From Desulforapulum sp034007745 (GTDB lineage Bacteria > Desulfobacterota > Desulfobacteria > Desulfobacterales > Desulfobacteraceae), in assembly GCA_034007745.1 (NCBI GenBank), contig JAVEQI010000049.1, positions 1-11,285 of the forward strand: a stretch of 11,285 nt of DNA, read 5' to 3'. This document shows positions 1 through 5,432 of this stretch, piece by piece (the stretch's first letter is position 1; each line of letters starts with the position of its first letter). Under the pieces are notes generated by a model, which saw nothing but the letters and a program-made list of their open reading frames with translations, was not told the DNA's origin and searched no databases. Position numbers and translations under genes: made by a program.

Positions 1-37
1 AGCGTTCATTCTGAGCCAGAATCAAACTCTCCAGTTA
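1..37 (-). rRNA. rrs: 16S ribosomal RNA, 5' end only (partial)
   Basis: Read on the minus strand, the first bases contain the near-universal bacterial 16S start: the 27F primer site (AGAGTTTGATTCTGGCTCAG) followed by AATGAACGCT. Aligning it with the E. coli 16S start puts the mature 5' end near position 37. Only the first ~37 nt are in the window; the gene continues off the left edge. The AATGAACGCT form after the primer site is common in Desulfobacterota and differs from the ATTGAACGCT usual in gammaproteobacteria. A promoter and boxA lie upstream on the same strand, as expected for a functional rrn operon. Confidence 0.96.
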
Positions 38-110
38 AATTCTTTGAATATCTTTTGTGTGCTTTCACAGCACTCAAAAAACACGCTTCATCTCTTTTTT
101 GTCACTAACC

Positions 111-124
111 AGTTTTCAAAGATC
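111..124 (-). promoter_or_regulatory. rrn leader boxA antitermination site
   Basis: On the minus strand this reads GATCTTTGAAAACT. It matches the boxA-type element (core CTTTGAAAACT) found in many bacterial rRNA leaders between promoter and 16S. BoxA RNA is bound by NusB/S10 for antitermination of rRNA transcription. It sits about 75 nt before the 16S start and about 85 nt after the promoter, which is normal placement. Confidence 0.65.
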
Positions 125-210
125 AATAGATCGGGTTCAATAAATCACGTCCATAAAAAAAGTCTCTGTAGAAACGCCGTAAAACGTTTGCGTCTCACAA
201 AGACTCAGGG

Positions 211-239
211 GTTCTACATGGATCTGAGCCGCTTGTCAA
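211..239 (-). promoter_or_regulatory. Sigma-70 promoter of the left rrn operon
   Basis: On the minus strand there is a perfect -35 box TTGACA (234-239), a 17-nt spacer and a -10 box TAGAAC (211-216). A C-rich discriminator follows the -10, as is typical of stringently controlled rRNA promoters. The region just upstream (about 240-300) is very A/T rich with several A and T tracts, consistent with an UP element. Transcription would begin near position 204, giving a leader of about 165 nt before 16S. Confidence 0.8.
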
Positions 240-300
240 AGGTTTTTTTTATCACCCCCCATTTTTTTATTTTAAACTCGATATTAATTGCAATAAAAGC
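240..300 (-). promoter_or_regulatory. A/T-rich upstream region, probable rrn UP element
   Basis: This stretch directly upstream of the rrn -35 box carries runs of A and T (an 8-nt T run at 243-250 and a 7-nt T run near 262-268 on the plus strand). Such tracts bind the RNA polymerase alpha C-terminal domain at rRNA promoters. The call rests on composition and position only. A short C run lies between the tracts. Confidence 0.45.
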
Positions 301-389
301 CTACTCAACAGTCTGATTTAACAAAAAGAATAAGGCTGGACTTTAACTTTAACGCTGCCATGAATAGTAGATAGTGGGAAGTAGATTTA

Positions 390-416
390 TGGCTAATGGC
401 TAATGACTAATGGCTA
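390..416. repeat. Heptanucleotide tandem repeat TGGCTAA, about 3.9 copies
   Basis: Four head-to-tail units are visible: TGGCTAA, TGGCTAA, TGACTAA and TGGCTA, with one G-to-A change in the third. They lie between the rrn promoter and the exporter gene. The A/G/T-rich stretch just before (about 364-385, with repeated GTAGAT/GTAG words) looks like a degenerate continuation of simple sequence. Confidence 0.8.
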
Positions 417-495
417 TCAAATTTGTTGCGGCTTAAGGCCATCCCTTGCCCCTACAATCCCGGTTCTCCAGAATTAGAATCACTGGTTCAGAATA

Positions 496-526
496 TTGAC
501 ACTACCATAATTAAAACAGCCATGAT
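496..526 (+). promoter_or_regulatory. Weak candidate promoter for the TSUP gene
   Basis: A perfect TTGACA (496-501) is followed 19 nt later by CATGAT (521-526), a 4/6 match to the -10 consensus. The spacer is longer than optimal. It lies about 50 bp before the chosen ATG. The alternative -10 CATAAT (506-511) has no good -35 partner. Low confidence. Confidence 0.3.
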
Positions 527-575
527 AAAAGTAGATCCAATTTTTTCACGATTAACAGGAATAAAAGGAGTTGTT

Positions 576-1373
576 ATGCTGAGTGTTATTATTGTTTACC
601 TGATTTTAGGTACCTGCGCCGGGATTCTATCTGGACTTCTTGGAATAGGCGGAGGCCTTGTGATCGTTCCAATGCTTGTGGCAAGTCTTACCTGGCAGCA
701 GATCCCGGGGCAGTTCATAATGCATCTCGCCCTTGGAACCTCCATGGCCACCATCATCTTTACCTCGGTTTCAAGCTTCATGGCCCACCATAGAAGAGGA
801 GCTGTCCACTGGGCGGTGGTACGAAAAATCACTCTTGGCATCCTCCTTGGTACCTTTATAGGATCCTGTGTTGCGGCAAAACTTTCAGGACCATTTTTAC
901 GGGGGACCTTTGTGGTGTTTCTGTACTATGTTGCATTCCAGATGATTACCAGCAAAAAACCCAAACCCTCGAGACATCTCCCGGGCAACGCCGGCATGTT
1001 CGGCGTGGGTAATATAATTGGAGGGGTATCGAGCCTTGTTGGAATCGGCGGTGGAACCCTTTCAGTGCCGTTCATGATGTGGTGCAACATCCCTGTCCAC
1101 GAGGCCATCGGCACCTCGGCCGCCATCGGTTTTCCCATTGCCATTGCAGGAACCATCGGGTACATTTACAATGGAACACATGCAGTTGGGCTTCCTGCCT
1201 ATTCCCTCGGGTATGTCTATCTTCCGGCCCTTGCAGGCATAGTCCTTGCAAGCATTTTTACGGCCCCCCTGGGCGTACGCCTGGCCCACAGCCTGCCAGT
1301 TCCCAAACTTAAGCGGATCTTTGCCATACTGCTCCTTGTAGTGGCTACCAGGATGCTGATATCGCTCTTTTAG
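576..1373 (+). CDS. TSUP family (TauE/SafE) membrane anion exporter
   Basis: The 265-residue product is a polytopic inner-membrane protein of the TSUP (TauE/SafE, formerly DUF81) family, which moves anions such as sulfite, sulfoacetate or other organosulfur compounds. The family's internal duplication is clear. LGIGGGLVIVP (residues 22-32) is echoed by VGIGGGTLSVP (155-165), and ALGTSMA (52-58) by AIGTSAA (177-183). A positively charged loop (KKPKPSR, about 127-133) separates the two halves, and about 7-8 hydrophobic segments are apparent. Length is normal for the family. The ATG at 576 was chosen because AAAGGAG lies 5-6 nt upstream and the hydrophobic protein begins there; the longer TTG start at 423 adds 51 unconserved residues. 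The gene is alone on the plus strand and ends 10 bp from the convergent TRAP large permease. Substrate cannot be read from the sequence; sulfite or sulfonate is a family-based guess. Confidence 0.9.
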   Translation: MLSVIIVYLILGTCAGILSGLLGIGGGLVIVPMLVASLTWQQIPGQFIMHLALGTSMATIIFTSVSSFMAHHRRGAVHWAVVRKITLGILLGTFIGSCVAAKLSGPFLRGTFVVFLYYVAFQMITSKKPKPSRHLPGNAGMFGVGNIIGGVSSLVGIGGGTLSVPFMMWCNIPVHEAIGTSAAIGFPIAIAGTIGYIYNGTHAVGLPAYSLGYVYLPALAGIVLASIFTAPLGVRLAHSLPVPKLKRIFAILLLVVATRMLISLF

Positions 1374-1383
1374 GCTATACTCA

Positions 1384-2688
1384 CTATCCGATCATGCCTG
1401 GAAGGAAGGTGGCGATCTCCGGGAACGCAATCATGATGGCCGTACCGACAATAAGGGCAATAAGAAAGGGAACCACCCCCATAAAGATCTCCTCCATGGG
1501 CACCTCCGGGGCAAGGCCCTTGACGATGTAAACATTCACCCCCACGGGCGGAGTGATTATGCCCATCTGGGTTATCAATACGATGATGACTCCAAACCAG
1601 ATAAGATCATAGCCAAGGCTTTCAACAATGGGATAAAAGATGGGAATGGTCAATGTGATAAGGGCCAGGGCATCGATAAAGCAGCCGCCCACAAGATAGA
1701 TGAGGCAGATGAGAGAAATGATTGCCCAGCCCGGCCAGTTAAGGGAGGCCACAAGGTTGGCGCCCTCCATGGGAATCCGGGTAAGGGCAAGAAAATGACC
1801 AAATATGGTTGCACCAGCCACCAGCATGATAACCATGACCGAGGTCTTGAGCGTATCAAAAACGGCCCGGTTAAAGTTCTGCCATGACAGCTTTCGCTGG
1901 AGAACTGCGATGAGGAGAAGGGTAAACGAACCCACAGCCCCGGCCTTGGTCGGGGTAAAAAATCCAAAGAACATACCCCCCATGACCACAAGAAATACCA
2001 GGGCTGTCTCCCAGATTTCCAACAGGGCAACCACTTTATCTTTGGCGGAAAAGCTTTCGCCCCTTGGTCCCTGTTCTGGGTAGATGGCACAATATACGAC
2101 AATGGCCACGATAAAAAGACCGGTAATCATGAATGCTGGGAGGATACCTGCGATAAAGAGCTCACCGATGGAGAGCTGTGTCAGGATACCGTAAATGATC
2201 AGAACGACGCTTGGCGGCATGAGCACACCGATACCACCGCCTGCGGCAACCGAGCCTGTTGCAAGCCTGCTGCCGTACTTATAACGTTTCATTTCTGGAA
2301 GACCAATGGTCCCCATGGTGGCGGCTGTGGCCGTTGTAGAGCCGCAGATGGCACCAAAGGCCGTGCACGCTGCTATGGTCGCCATGGCAAGGCCTCCCCT
2401 GACCCGGCCCATGCACTTGTGGGCCACATCGTAAAGCTTTGCACTCACCCCAGAATAATAGGCAATGAAACCCATGAAGACAAAAAGGGGAACCAGGGCA
2501 AGACTATATGAGGAGAACACGTCAAACATATCCCTGGACAAAAGGGTCATGGCAGCCTTGAAGTTAGTTAAATACCAATAACCTGCAAAACCCACAACAG
2601 CCATGGCATAGGCAACGGCAAGCCTTGCAAAGAAAAGCATCAAAAGGAGAAAAATTCCCACAAAACCCACCAGGGTGTACTCATTCAT
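1384..2688 (-). CDS. dctM: TRAP transporter large permease, DctM family
   Basis: The 434-residue product is the large, channel-forming subunit of a tripartite ATP-independent periplasmic (TRAP) transporter, which imports organic anions using a sodium or proton gradient. Almost the whole chain is hydrophobic (about 11-12 membrane segments). DctM family motifs are intact: FGAICGSTTATAATMG (111-126), the Gly-rich SVAAGGGIGVLMPPS (146-160), FFTPTKAGAVG (243-253), GCFIDALALITLTIPI (335-350) and MGIITPPVGVNVYIVKG (375-391). The start at 2688 is supported by a GGGGGGA ribosome binding site and by overlap with the end of dctQ in ATGAATGA (8 nt), which implies translational coupling. A TTG six codons upstream is less likely. 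It is the last gene of the dctP-dctQ-dctM operon. No clear terminator is seen in the 10 bp before the convergent exporter gene. Family is certain, substrate unknown. Confidence 0.95.
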   Translation of the reverse strand: MNEYTLVGFVGIFLLLMLFFARLAVAYAMAVVGFAGYWYLTNFKAAMTLLSRDMFDVFSSYSLALVPLFVFMGFIAYYSGVSAKLYDVAHKCMGRVRGGLAMATIAACTAFGAICGSTTATAATMGTIGLPEMKRYKYGSRLATGSVAAGGGIGVLMPPSVVLIIYGILTQLSIGELFIAGILPAFMITGLFIVAIVVYCAIYPEQGPRGESFSAKDKVVALLEIWETALVFLVVMGGMFFGFFTPTKAGAVGSFTLLLIAVLQRKLSWQNFNRAVFDTLKTSVMVIMLVAGATIFGHFLALTRIPMEGANLVASLNWPGWAIISLICLIYLVGGCFIDALALITLTIPIFYPIVESLGYDLIWFGVIIVLITQMGIITPPVGVNVYIVKGLAPEVPMEEIFMGVVPFLIALIVGTAIMIAFPEIATFLPGMIG

Positions 2689-3148
2689 GGCAATCCCCCC
2701 GGACAAGGCTCACAAGTTTTCGTGCAATCATAAAAGTCAGCACGGTGCAGCCAAAGGCCACAGCAAAGAGCACATAAAAAGTAGGCAGCTCCAGAGTGGA
2801 CGACACCTGGCCGATGCGCCTCAGCTCAACTGCGTAATTATAGCATTCCCAGGCCATGAACCCGAAAAAAACGACCATCAGAACCGAAAGCAGAACATTG
2901 TTGATTCTCTTTATCTTTGGAGAGAGACCAATGTAAATAATGTCCACTCCTATGTGGGCTTTTTCTTCATGGGCCGCAGGCAGCACAAAGGCTATTAGAA
3001 GGGCCGCCAAAAGGGAGACGATCTCTTCTGATCCAAGAACCGGGTGTCCGAAAAAATTTCCCACCACATCGGTGCAGGTGATAAGCATCATGGCAATAAG
3101 CATTAGGCCGGAAAGAAACTTCATAAATCCGGACAACCTGTTAATCAT
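2681..3148 (-). CDS. dctQ: TRAP transporter small permease, DctQ family
   Basis: This 155-residue protein has the size and topology of a TRAP small permease: four hydrophobic segments at about residues 11-29, 43-61, 85-103 and 123-143. The GSEEIV stretch (39-44) and the HIGVDI motif (65-70) after the second segment are typical of DctQ. The subunit packs against DctM and helps dock the periplasmic binding protein. The ATG at 3148 is preceded by AAGGA at good spacing. It lies 31 nt after dctP and overlaps dctM by 8 nt, so the three genes form one transcription unit. Sequence divergence in DctQ proteins is high, so the assignment rests on topology, the conserved motif and its position between dctP and dctM. 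Confidence 0.93.
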   Translation of the reverse strand: MINRLSGFMKFLSGLMLIAMMLITCTDVVGNFFGHPVLGSEEIVSLLAALLIAFVLPAAHEEKAHIGVDIIYIGLSPKIKRINNVLLSVLMVVFFGFMAWECYNYAVELRRIGQVSSTLELPTFYVLFAVAFGCTVLTFMIARKLVSLVRGDCHE

Positions 3149-3179
3149 TTATTTTTCCTTGTAAAAACATTTCCAAAAA

Positions 3180-4238
3180 TCAGAGATAATCGCTCTCAAA
3201 GCTTCCTTTGGTGTACTCGTCCAGGCTGTTGTTAAGAAACTTGAGTGTCTCTTTTCCCGGAACACCTCTTTTTTCTGTCTTTTCAAGATAAGCATCAAAC
3301 ACAGGCGAAATAGCCTCTTTCCAGCGAAGGGCCTCATTCGGTGCTATGCCGATCATGGTGTTGCCAAGACCGAGGGAAAAGCTTACCCCTTCGTAATCAC
3401 TCTCGTCCCAGGCCGCACCATGCTTTCCAGCCCATTCTCGATTGATATTCTGAATGGCTGTTCGAGCATTGTCAGACAGGGCATTCCACTTGTCCTTATT
3501 TATGACCACAAAAAAACCAACCGAATATGCCGTTGGATAGCAGGCAATGGTATAACGGGAAACCTCTCCCATTTTCCAACCCTTATTTGTCTCCTCTGGA
3601 TATACAGCCCCTTCGACAACTCCCTTTTGAAGTGCCTGGTAAACTTCGGGCATGGGCATGGAGACCGGTGTGGCACCAAGGGCCTTGAGCATTCCAGCAA
3701 CTGAACCCGGGGATCTGAGCTTCAGCCCCTTCAGGTCCTCCATAGTCCGAACCTCTTTTTTCTGGGTATGAATGAATCCGGGTCCATGGGCGTGGAGAAA
3801 CATAACCTTTGTGTCGGCAAGTTCGGCAGGCTTGAAGCGATCGTAAATCTCGTTGAAAACGGCCGTTGCAAAACGTCCGCTTGGATTCCCAAATGGCAGG
3901 TTGATGACATCCATCAGGGGAAATCGTCCCCGGGTATAGAGCAGGCAGGACATGCCTATGTCGGTTCTTCCGGTTACGACCCCGTCATATATCTGCTCCG
4001 CTTGGACCAAGGTATTCCCGGGGTAATAGGAGATTTTAACCTCACCGGCAGTCTGTTTTTCCACCTCATCACACCAGGACTGGGCAAGTTGACTCTGGAT
4101 ATGGCCTGGGGGAAAAAAATTGCTGTAGGTCAGGTTGACCACCTTTGCCGATGCTTGCCCGGTCATAACCGGAAAAAGACCCGCTAAAAAGAACACTCCC
4201 AGCGCCAGTGCAATAATCCGGGTTTGTGCTGATTTCAT
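3180..4238 (-). CDS. dctP: TRAP transporter periplasmic substrate-binding protein, DctP family
   Basis: The 352-residue product is the extracytoplasmic solute receptor of the TRAP system. It has a classical signal peptide: basic start, hydrophobic core at about residues 8-26, and a probable signal peptidase I cut after ASA (residue 31). DctP landmarks follow: LTYSNFFPPGH near the mature N-terminus, LKGLKLRSPG (170-178) containing Arg175, the likely family arginine that holds the substrate carboxylate, and MPMPEVYQALQKGVVEG (194-210). Length is usual. The ATG at 4238 has a strong AGGAGG site 8 nt upstream. It is the first gene of the operon and follows a 150-bp gap with a possible promoter. 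The conserved arginine suggests a carboxylate or similar anion, but the ligand (dicarboxylate, keto acid, sulfonate or other) cannot be decided. The LRSPG and EVYQALQKG motifs make the family call very safe. Confidence 0.95.
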   Translation of the reverse strand: MKSAQTRIIALALGVFFLAGLFPVMTGQASAKVVNLTYSNFFPPGHIQSQLAQSWCDEVEKQTAGEVKISYYPGNTLVQAEQIYDGVVTGRTDIGMSCLLYTRGRFPLMDVINLPFGNPSGRFATAVFNEIYDRFKPAELADTKVMFLHAHGPGFIHTQKKEVRTMEDLKGLKLRSPGSVAGMLKALGATPVSMPMPEVYQALQKGVVEGAVYPEETNKGWKMGEVSRYTIACYPTAYSVGFFVVINKDKWNALSDNARTAIQNINREWAGKHGAAWDESDYEGVSFSLGLGNTMIGIAPNEALRWKEAISPVFDAYLEKTEKRGVPGKETLKFLNNSLDEYTKGSFESDYL

Positions 4239-4260
4239 TTTTGATTCCTCCTCAAGATTT

Positions 4261-4296
4261 AGGCTATCAGATTAAACTTATCATTTTGTTAAGCCT
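4261..4296. promoter_or_regulatory. Inverted repeat at the dctP promoter, possible operator
   Basis: AGGCTA (4261-4266) and TAAGCCT (4290-4296) form an interrupted inverted repeat with about 23 nt between arms. It covers the candidate -10 and the probable transcription start of dctPQM. It could be a regulator site, a 5' UTR hairpin or chance; arms are only 5-6 bp. Confidence 0.25.
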
Positions 4297-4314
4297 GTTT
4301 ACTTATACTGTCAA
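4286..4314 (-). promoter_or_regulatory. Candidate promoter of the dctPQM operon
   Basis: On the minus strand a perfect -35 TTGACA (4309-4314) is followed by a 17-nt spacer and a poor -10, TAACAA (4286-4291, 3/6). A weak -10 often means activator dependence, but that is inference. The start would be near 4279, about 40 nt before the dctP ATG. Confidence 0.4.
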
Positions 4315-4330
4315 TAGGCATATGTCCAGT

Positions 4331-4349
4331 AAAGAAAGCCTTTTCAGGC
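4331..4349 (-). terminator. Weak intrinsic terminator candidate after the response regulator gene
   Basis: On the minus strand GCCT-GAAA-AGGC (4338-4349) forms a 4-bp stem with a GNRA tetraloop, followed by TTTCTTT (4331-4337). It lies 40 nt after the response regulator stop codon. The stem is short, so termination would be partial at best and read-through into dctPQM is possible. Confidence 0.3.
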
Positions 4350-4388
4350 AAAAACAATACCTGAAGACACAAATTGTCCTTTGTCTGA

Positions 4389-5432
4389 CTAATCCTTATT
4401 CCCTTCAAAAATTTCATTGAACTGGCTTTTAATTCCCTTGAAAGCATGAAGGACTTCAGGGTCAAAATGACTCGGCATGGTTCGTCCATCTCCTTTTATA
4501 ATGATGTCAACGCTCTTCTTATGGTCAAAGGCCGGCTTATAAGGTCGTTTGCTCCGCAAAGCATCGTATTGATCTGACAAATTCATGATTCGAGCGGTGA
4601 GGGGAATCTCATCTCCTTTAAGCCCTTTTGGATACCCCTTGCCGTCCCAGCGTTCATGGTGGCATCTTGCTATGTCCACTGCCATGACAAGGAAAGGAGA
4701 GTCAGAGCCTTCGAGAATGTCAGCCCCTATCTCAGGGTGTGTTTTCATAATGCGCCACTCTTCTTCATCAAGGGGTCCTTCCTTCAACAGTATGGCATCG
4801 GGTATACCCACCTTGCCGATATCGTGCATGGGGGAAGCATAAAAAATGGTTTCTGCAAATTTTTTATCAAGGCCCATCTCCAGGGCAATCGCCCGGGTAT
4901 AATAGCTGATGCGTCTGATATGGGCACCGGTCTCCTCATCTTTGTATTCAGAGGCCAGGGTCAGGCGGTGAATCGTGTCGATATAACCGTTTCGCAGCTG
5001 TTGAGTTCGTTGAGTCACAAGCTGTTCCAGATAACTCTCGTGGTGGCGCAGGTTAATATGGGTTTTAACCCGGGCCAGAACAATAGGCGTGCTAACAGGC
5101 TTGGTAATGTAATCCACCGCCCCGAGGGACAATCCAAAAGTTTCATCTTTCACCTCATCCATGGCTGTAACAAAAAGGACTGGAATGCGGCTGGTTCGAG
5201 GATCTTTTTTCAGTTGTCGACACACTTCATAGCCATCCATTTCAGGTATCATGACGTCAAGCAGGATCAGATCAGGAGGCTGAGCCGAACGGGCTATCTC
5301 AAGTGCTTCACCTCCATTTGTGGTTGCACTGACCTGATAGTCGGCCCGCAAAAGCTCACTCAACACCTTAATGTTGGCCGGCAAATCATCCACTATAAGT
5401 ATCCTGTTTCGCACAACTTTCTCCTTTGTCAT
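4389..5432 (-). CDS. Response regulator with REC and HD-GYP domains (probable c-di-GMP phosphodiesterase)
   Basis: The 347-residue protein resembles RpfG-type regulators. The receiver domain (about 10-127) keeps all phosphorylation residues: D15/D16, phospho-acceptor D59 in LLDVMIPEMDG, T89 and K111. A short helical linker (130-150) leads into an HD-GYP domain with intact metal and signature residues: E167 and H171, H203-D204 (HDIGK), H232, H258-H259, the DGKGYP motif (263-268) and D287 (SDQYDAL). Active HD-GYP proteins hydrolyse c-di-GMP to pGpG or GMP. There is no DNA-binding domain. The ATG at 5432 directly abuts the kinase stop codon (TAAATG), but has no evident Shine-Dalgarno. AAAGGAG (5421-5427) lies 6 nt before an in-frame GTG at 5414, which would give a start MRNRILIVDD typical of receivers; that start may be the real one. 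Genetic pairing with the hybrid kinase is strong. Confidence 0.93.
   Translation of the reverse strand: MTKEKVVRNRILIVDDLPANIKVLSELLRADYQVSATTNGGEALEIARSAQPPDLILLDVMIPEMDGYEVCRQLKKDPRTSRIPVLFVTAMDEVKDETFGLSLGAVDYITKPVSTPIVLARVKTHINLRHHESYLEQLVTQRTQQLRNGYIDTIHRLTLASEYKDEETGAHIRRISYYTRAIALEMGLDKKFAETIFYASPMHDIGKVGIPDAILLKEGPLDEEEWRIMKTHPEIGADILEGSDSPFLVMAVDIARCHHERWDGKGYPKGLKGDEIPLTARIMNLSDQYDALRSKRPYKPAFDHKKSVDIIIKGDGRTMPSHFDPEVLHAFKGIKSQFNEIFEGNKD
5421..5427 (-). promoter_or_regulatory. Internal Shine-Dalgarno favouring a GTG start for the response regulator
   Basis: AAAGGAG on the minus strand sits 6 nt before the in-frame GTG at 5414 (codon 7 of the longer form). The ATG at 5432 lacks such a site and could only depend on coupling to the kinase stop codon. 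This decides between a 347- and a 341-residue protein. Confidence 0.5.

Larger units (their letters stand above)
317..575. other. Non-coding region between rrn promoter and TSUP gene
   Basis: No gene is convincing here. An in-frame extension of the downstream exporter gene back to position 423 begins with TTG, lacks a ribosome binding site and encodes no hydrophobic or conserved sequence, so it is treated as non-coding. The stretch holds a 7-bp tandem repeat (390-416) and a weak promoter candidate for the exporter gene (496-526). No terminator or RNA gene is visible. Confidence 0.6.

Noticed and set aside
44..316. 90-codon open frame on the plus strand
   Set aside because: It runs antisense through the 16S start, rrn leader, boxA and promoter, has no ribosome binding site and shows no recognisable protein features.
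423..575. Upstream extension of the TSUP protein from a TTG
   Set aside because: It has no Shine-Dalgarno and its residues are not hydrophobic or family-like, whereas the ATG at 576 has AAAGGAG and starts the first membrane helix.
1374..1383. Bidirectional terminator between the TSUP and dctM genes
   Set aside because: The gap is 10 bp and no stable hairpin with a T tract was found across the junction.
1650..2102. 150-codon frame inside dctM on the same strand
   Set aside because: It is a frame-shifted reading of dctM, rich in Trp/Ser/Pro with no family match, while dctM is intact.
2689..2706. TTG start for DctM adding six residues
   Set aside because: GGGGGGA is placed correctly for the ATG at 2688, and the ATGAATGA overlap with dctQ is a common coupling arrangement.
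4239..4388. Sigma-54 promoter for the TRAP operon, as seen for dct genes elsewhere
   Set aside because: No GG-N10-GC element of the TGGCAC-N5-TTGCA type is present in the gap.
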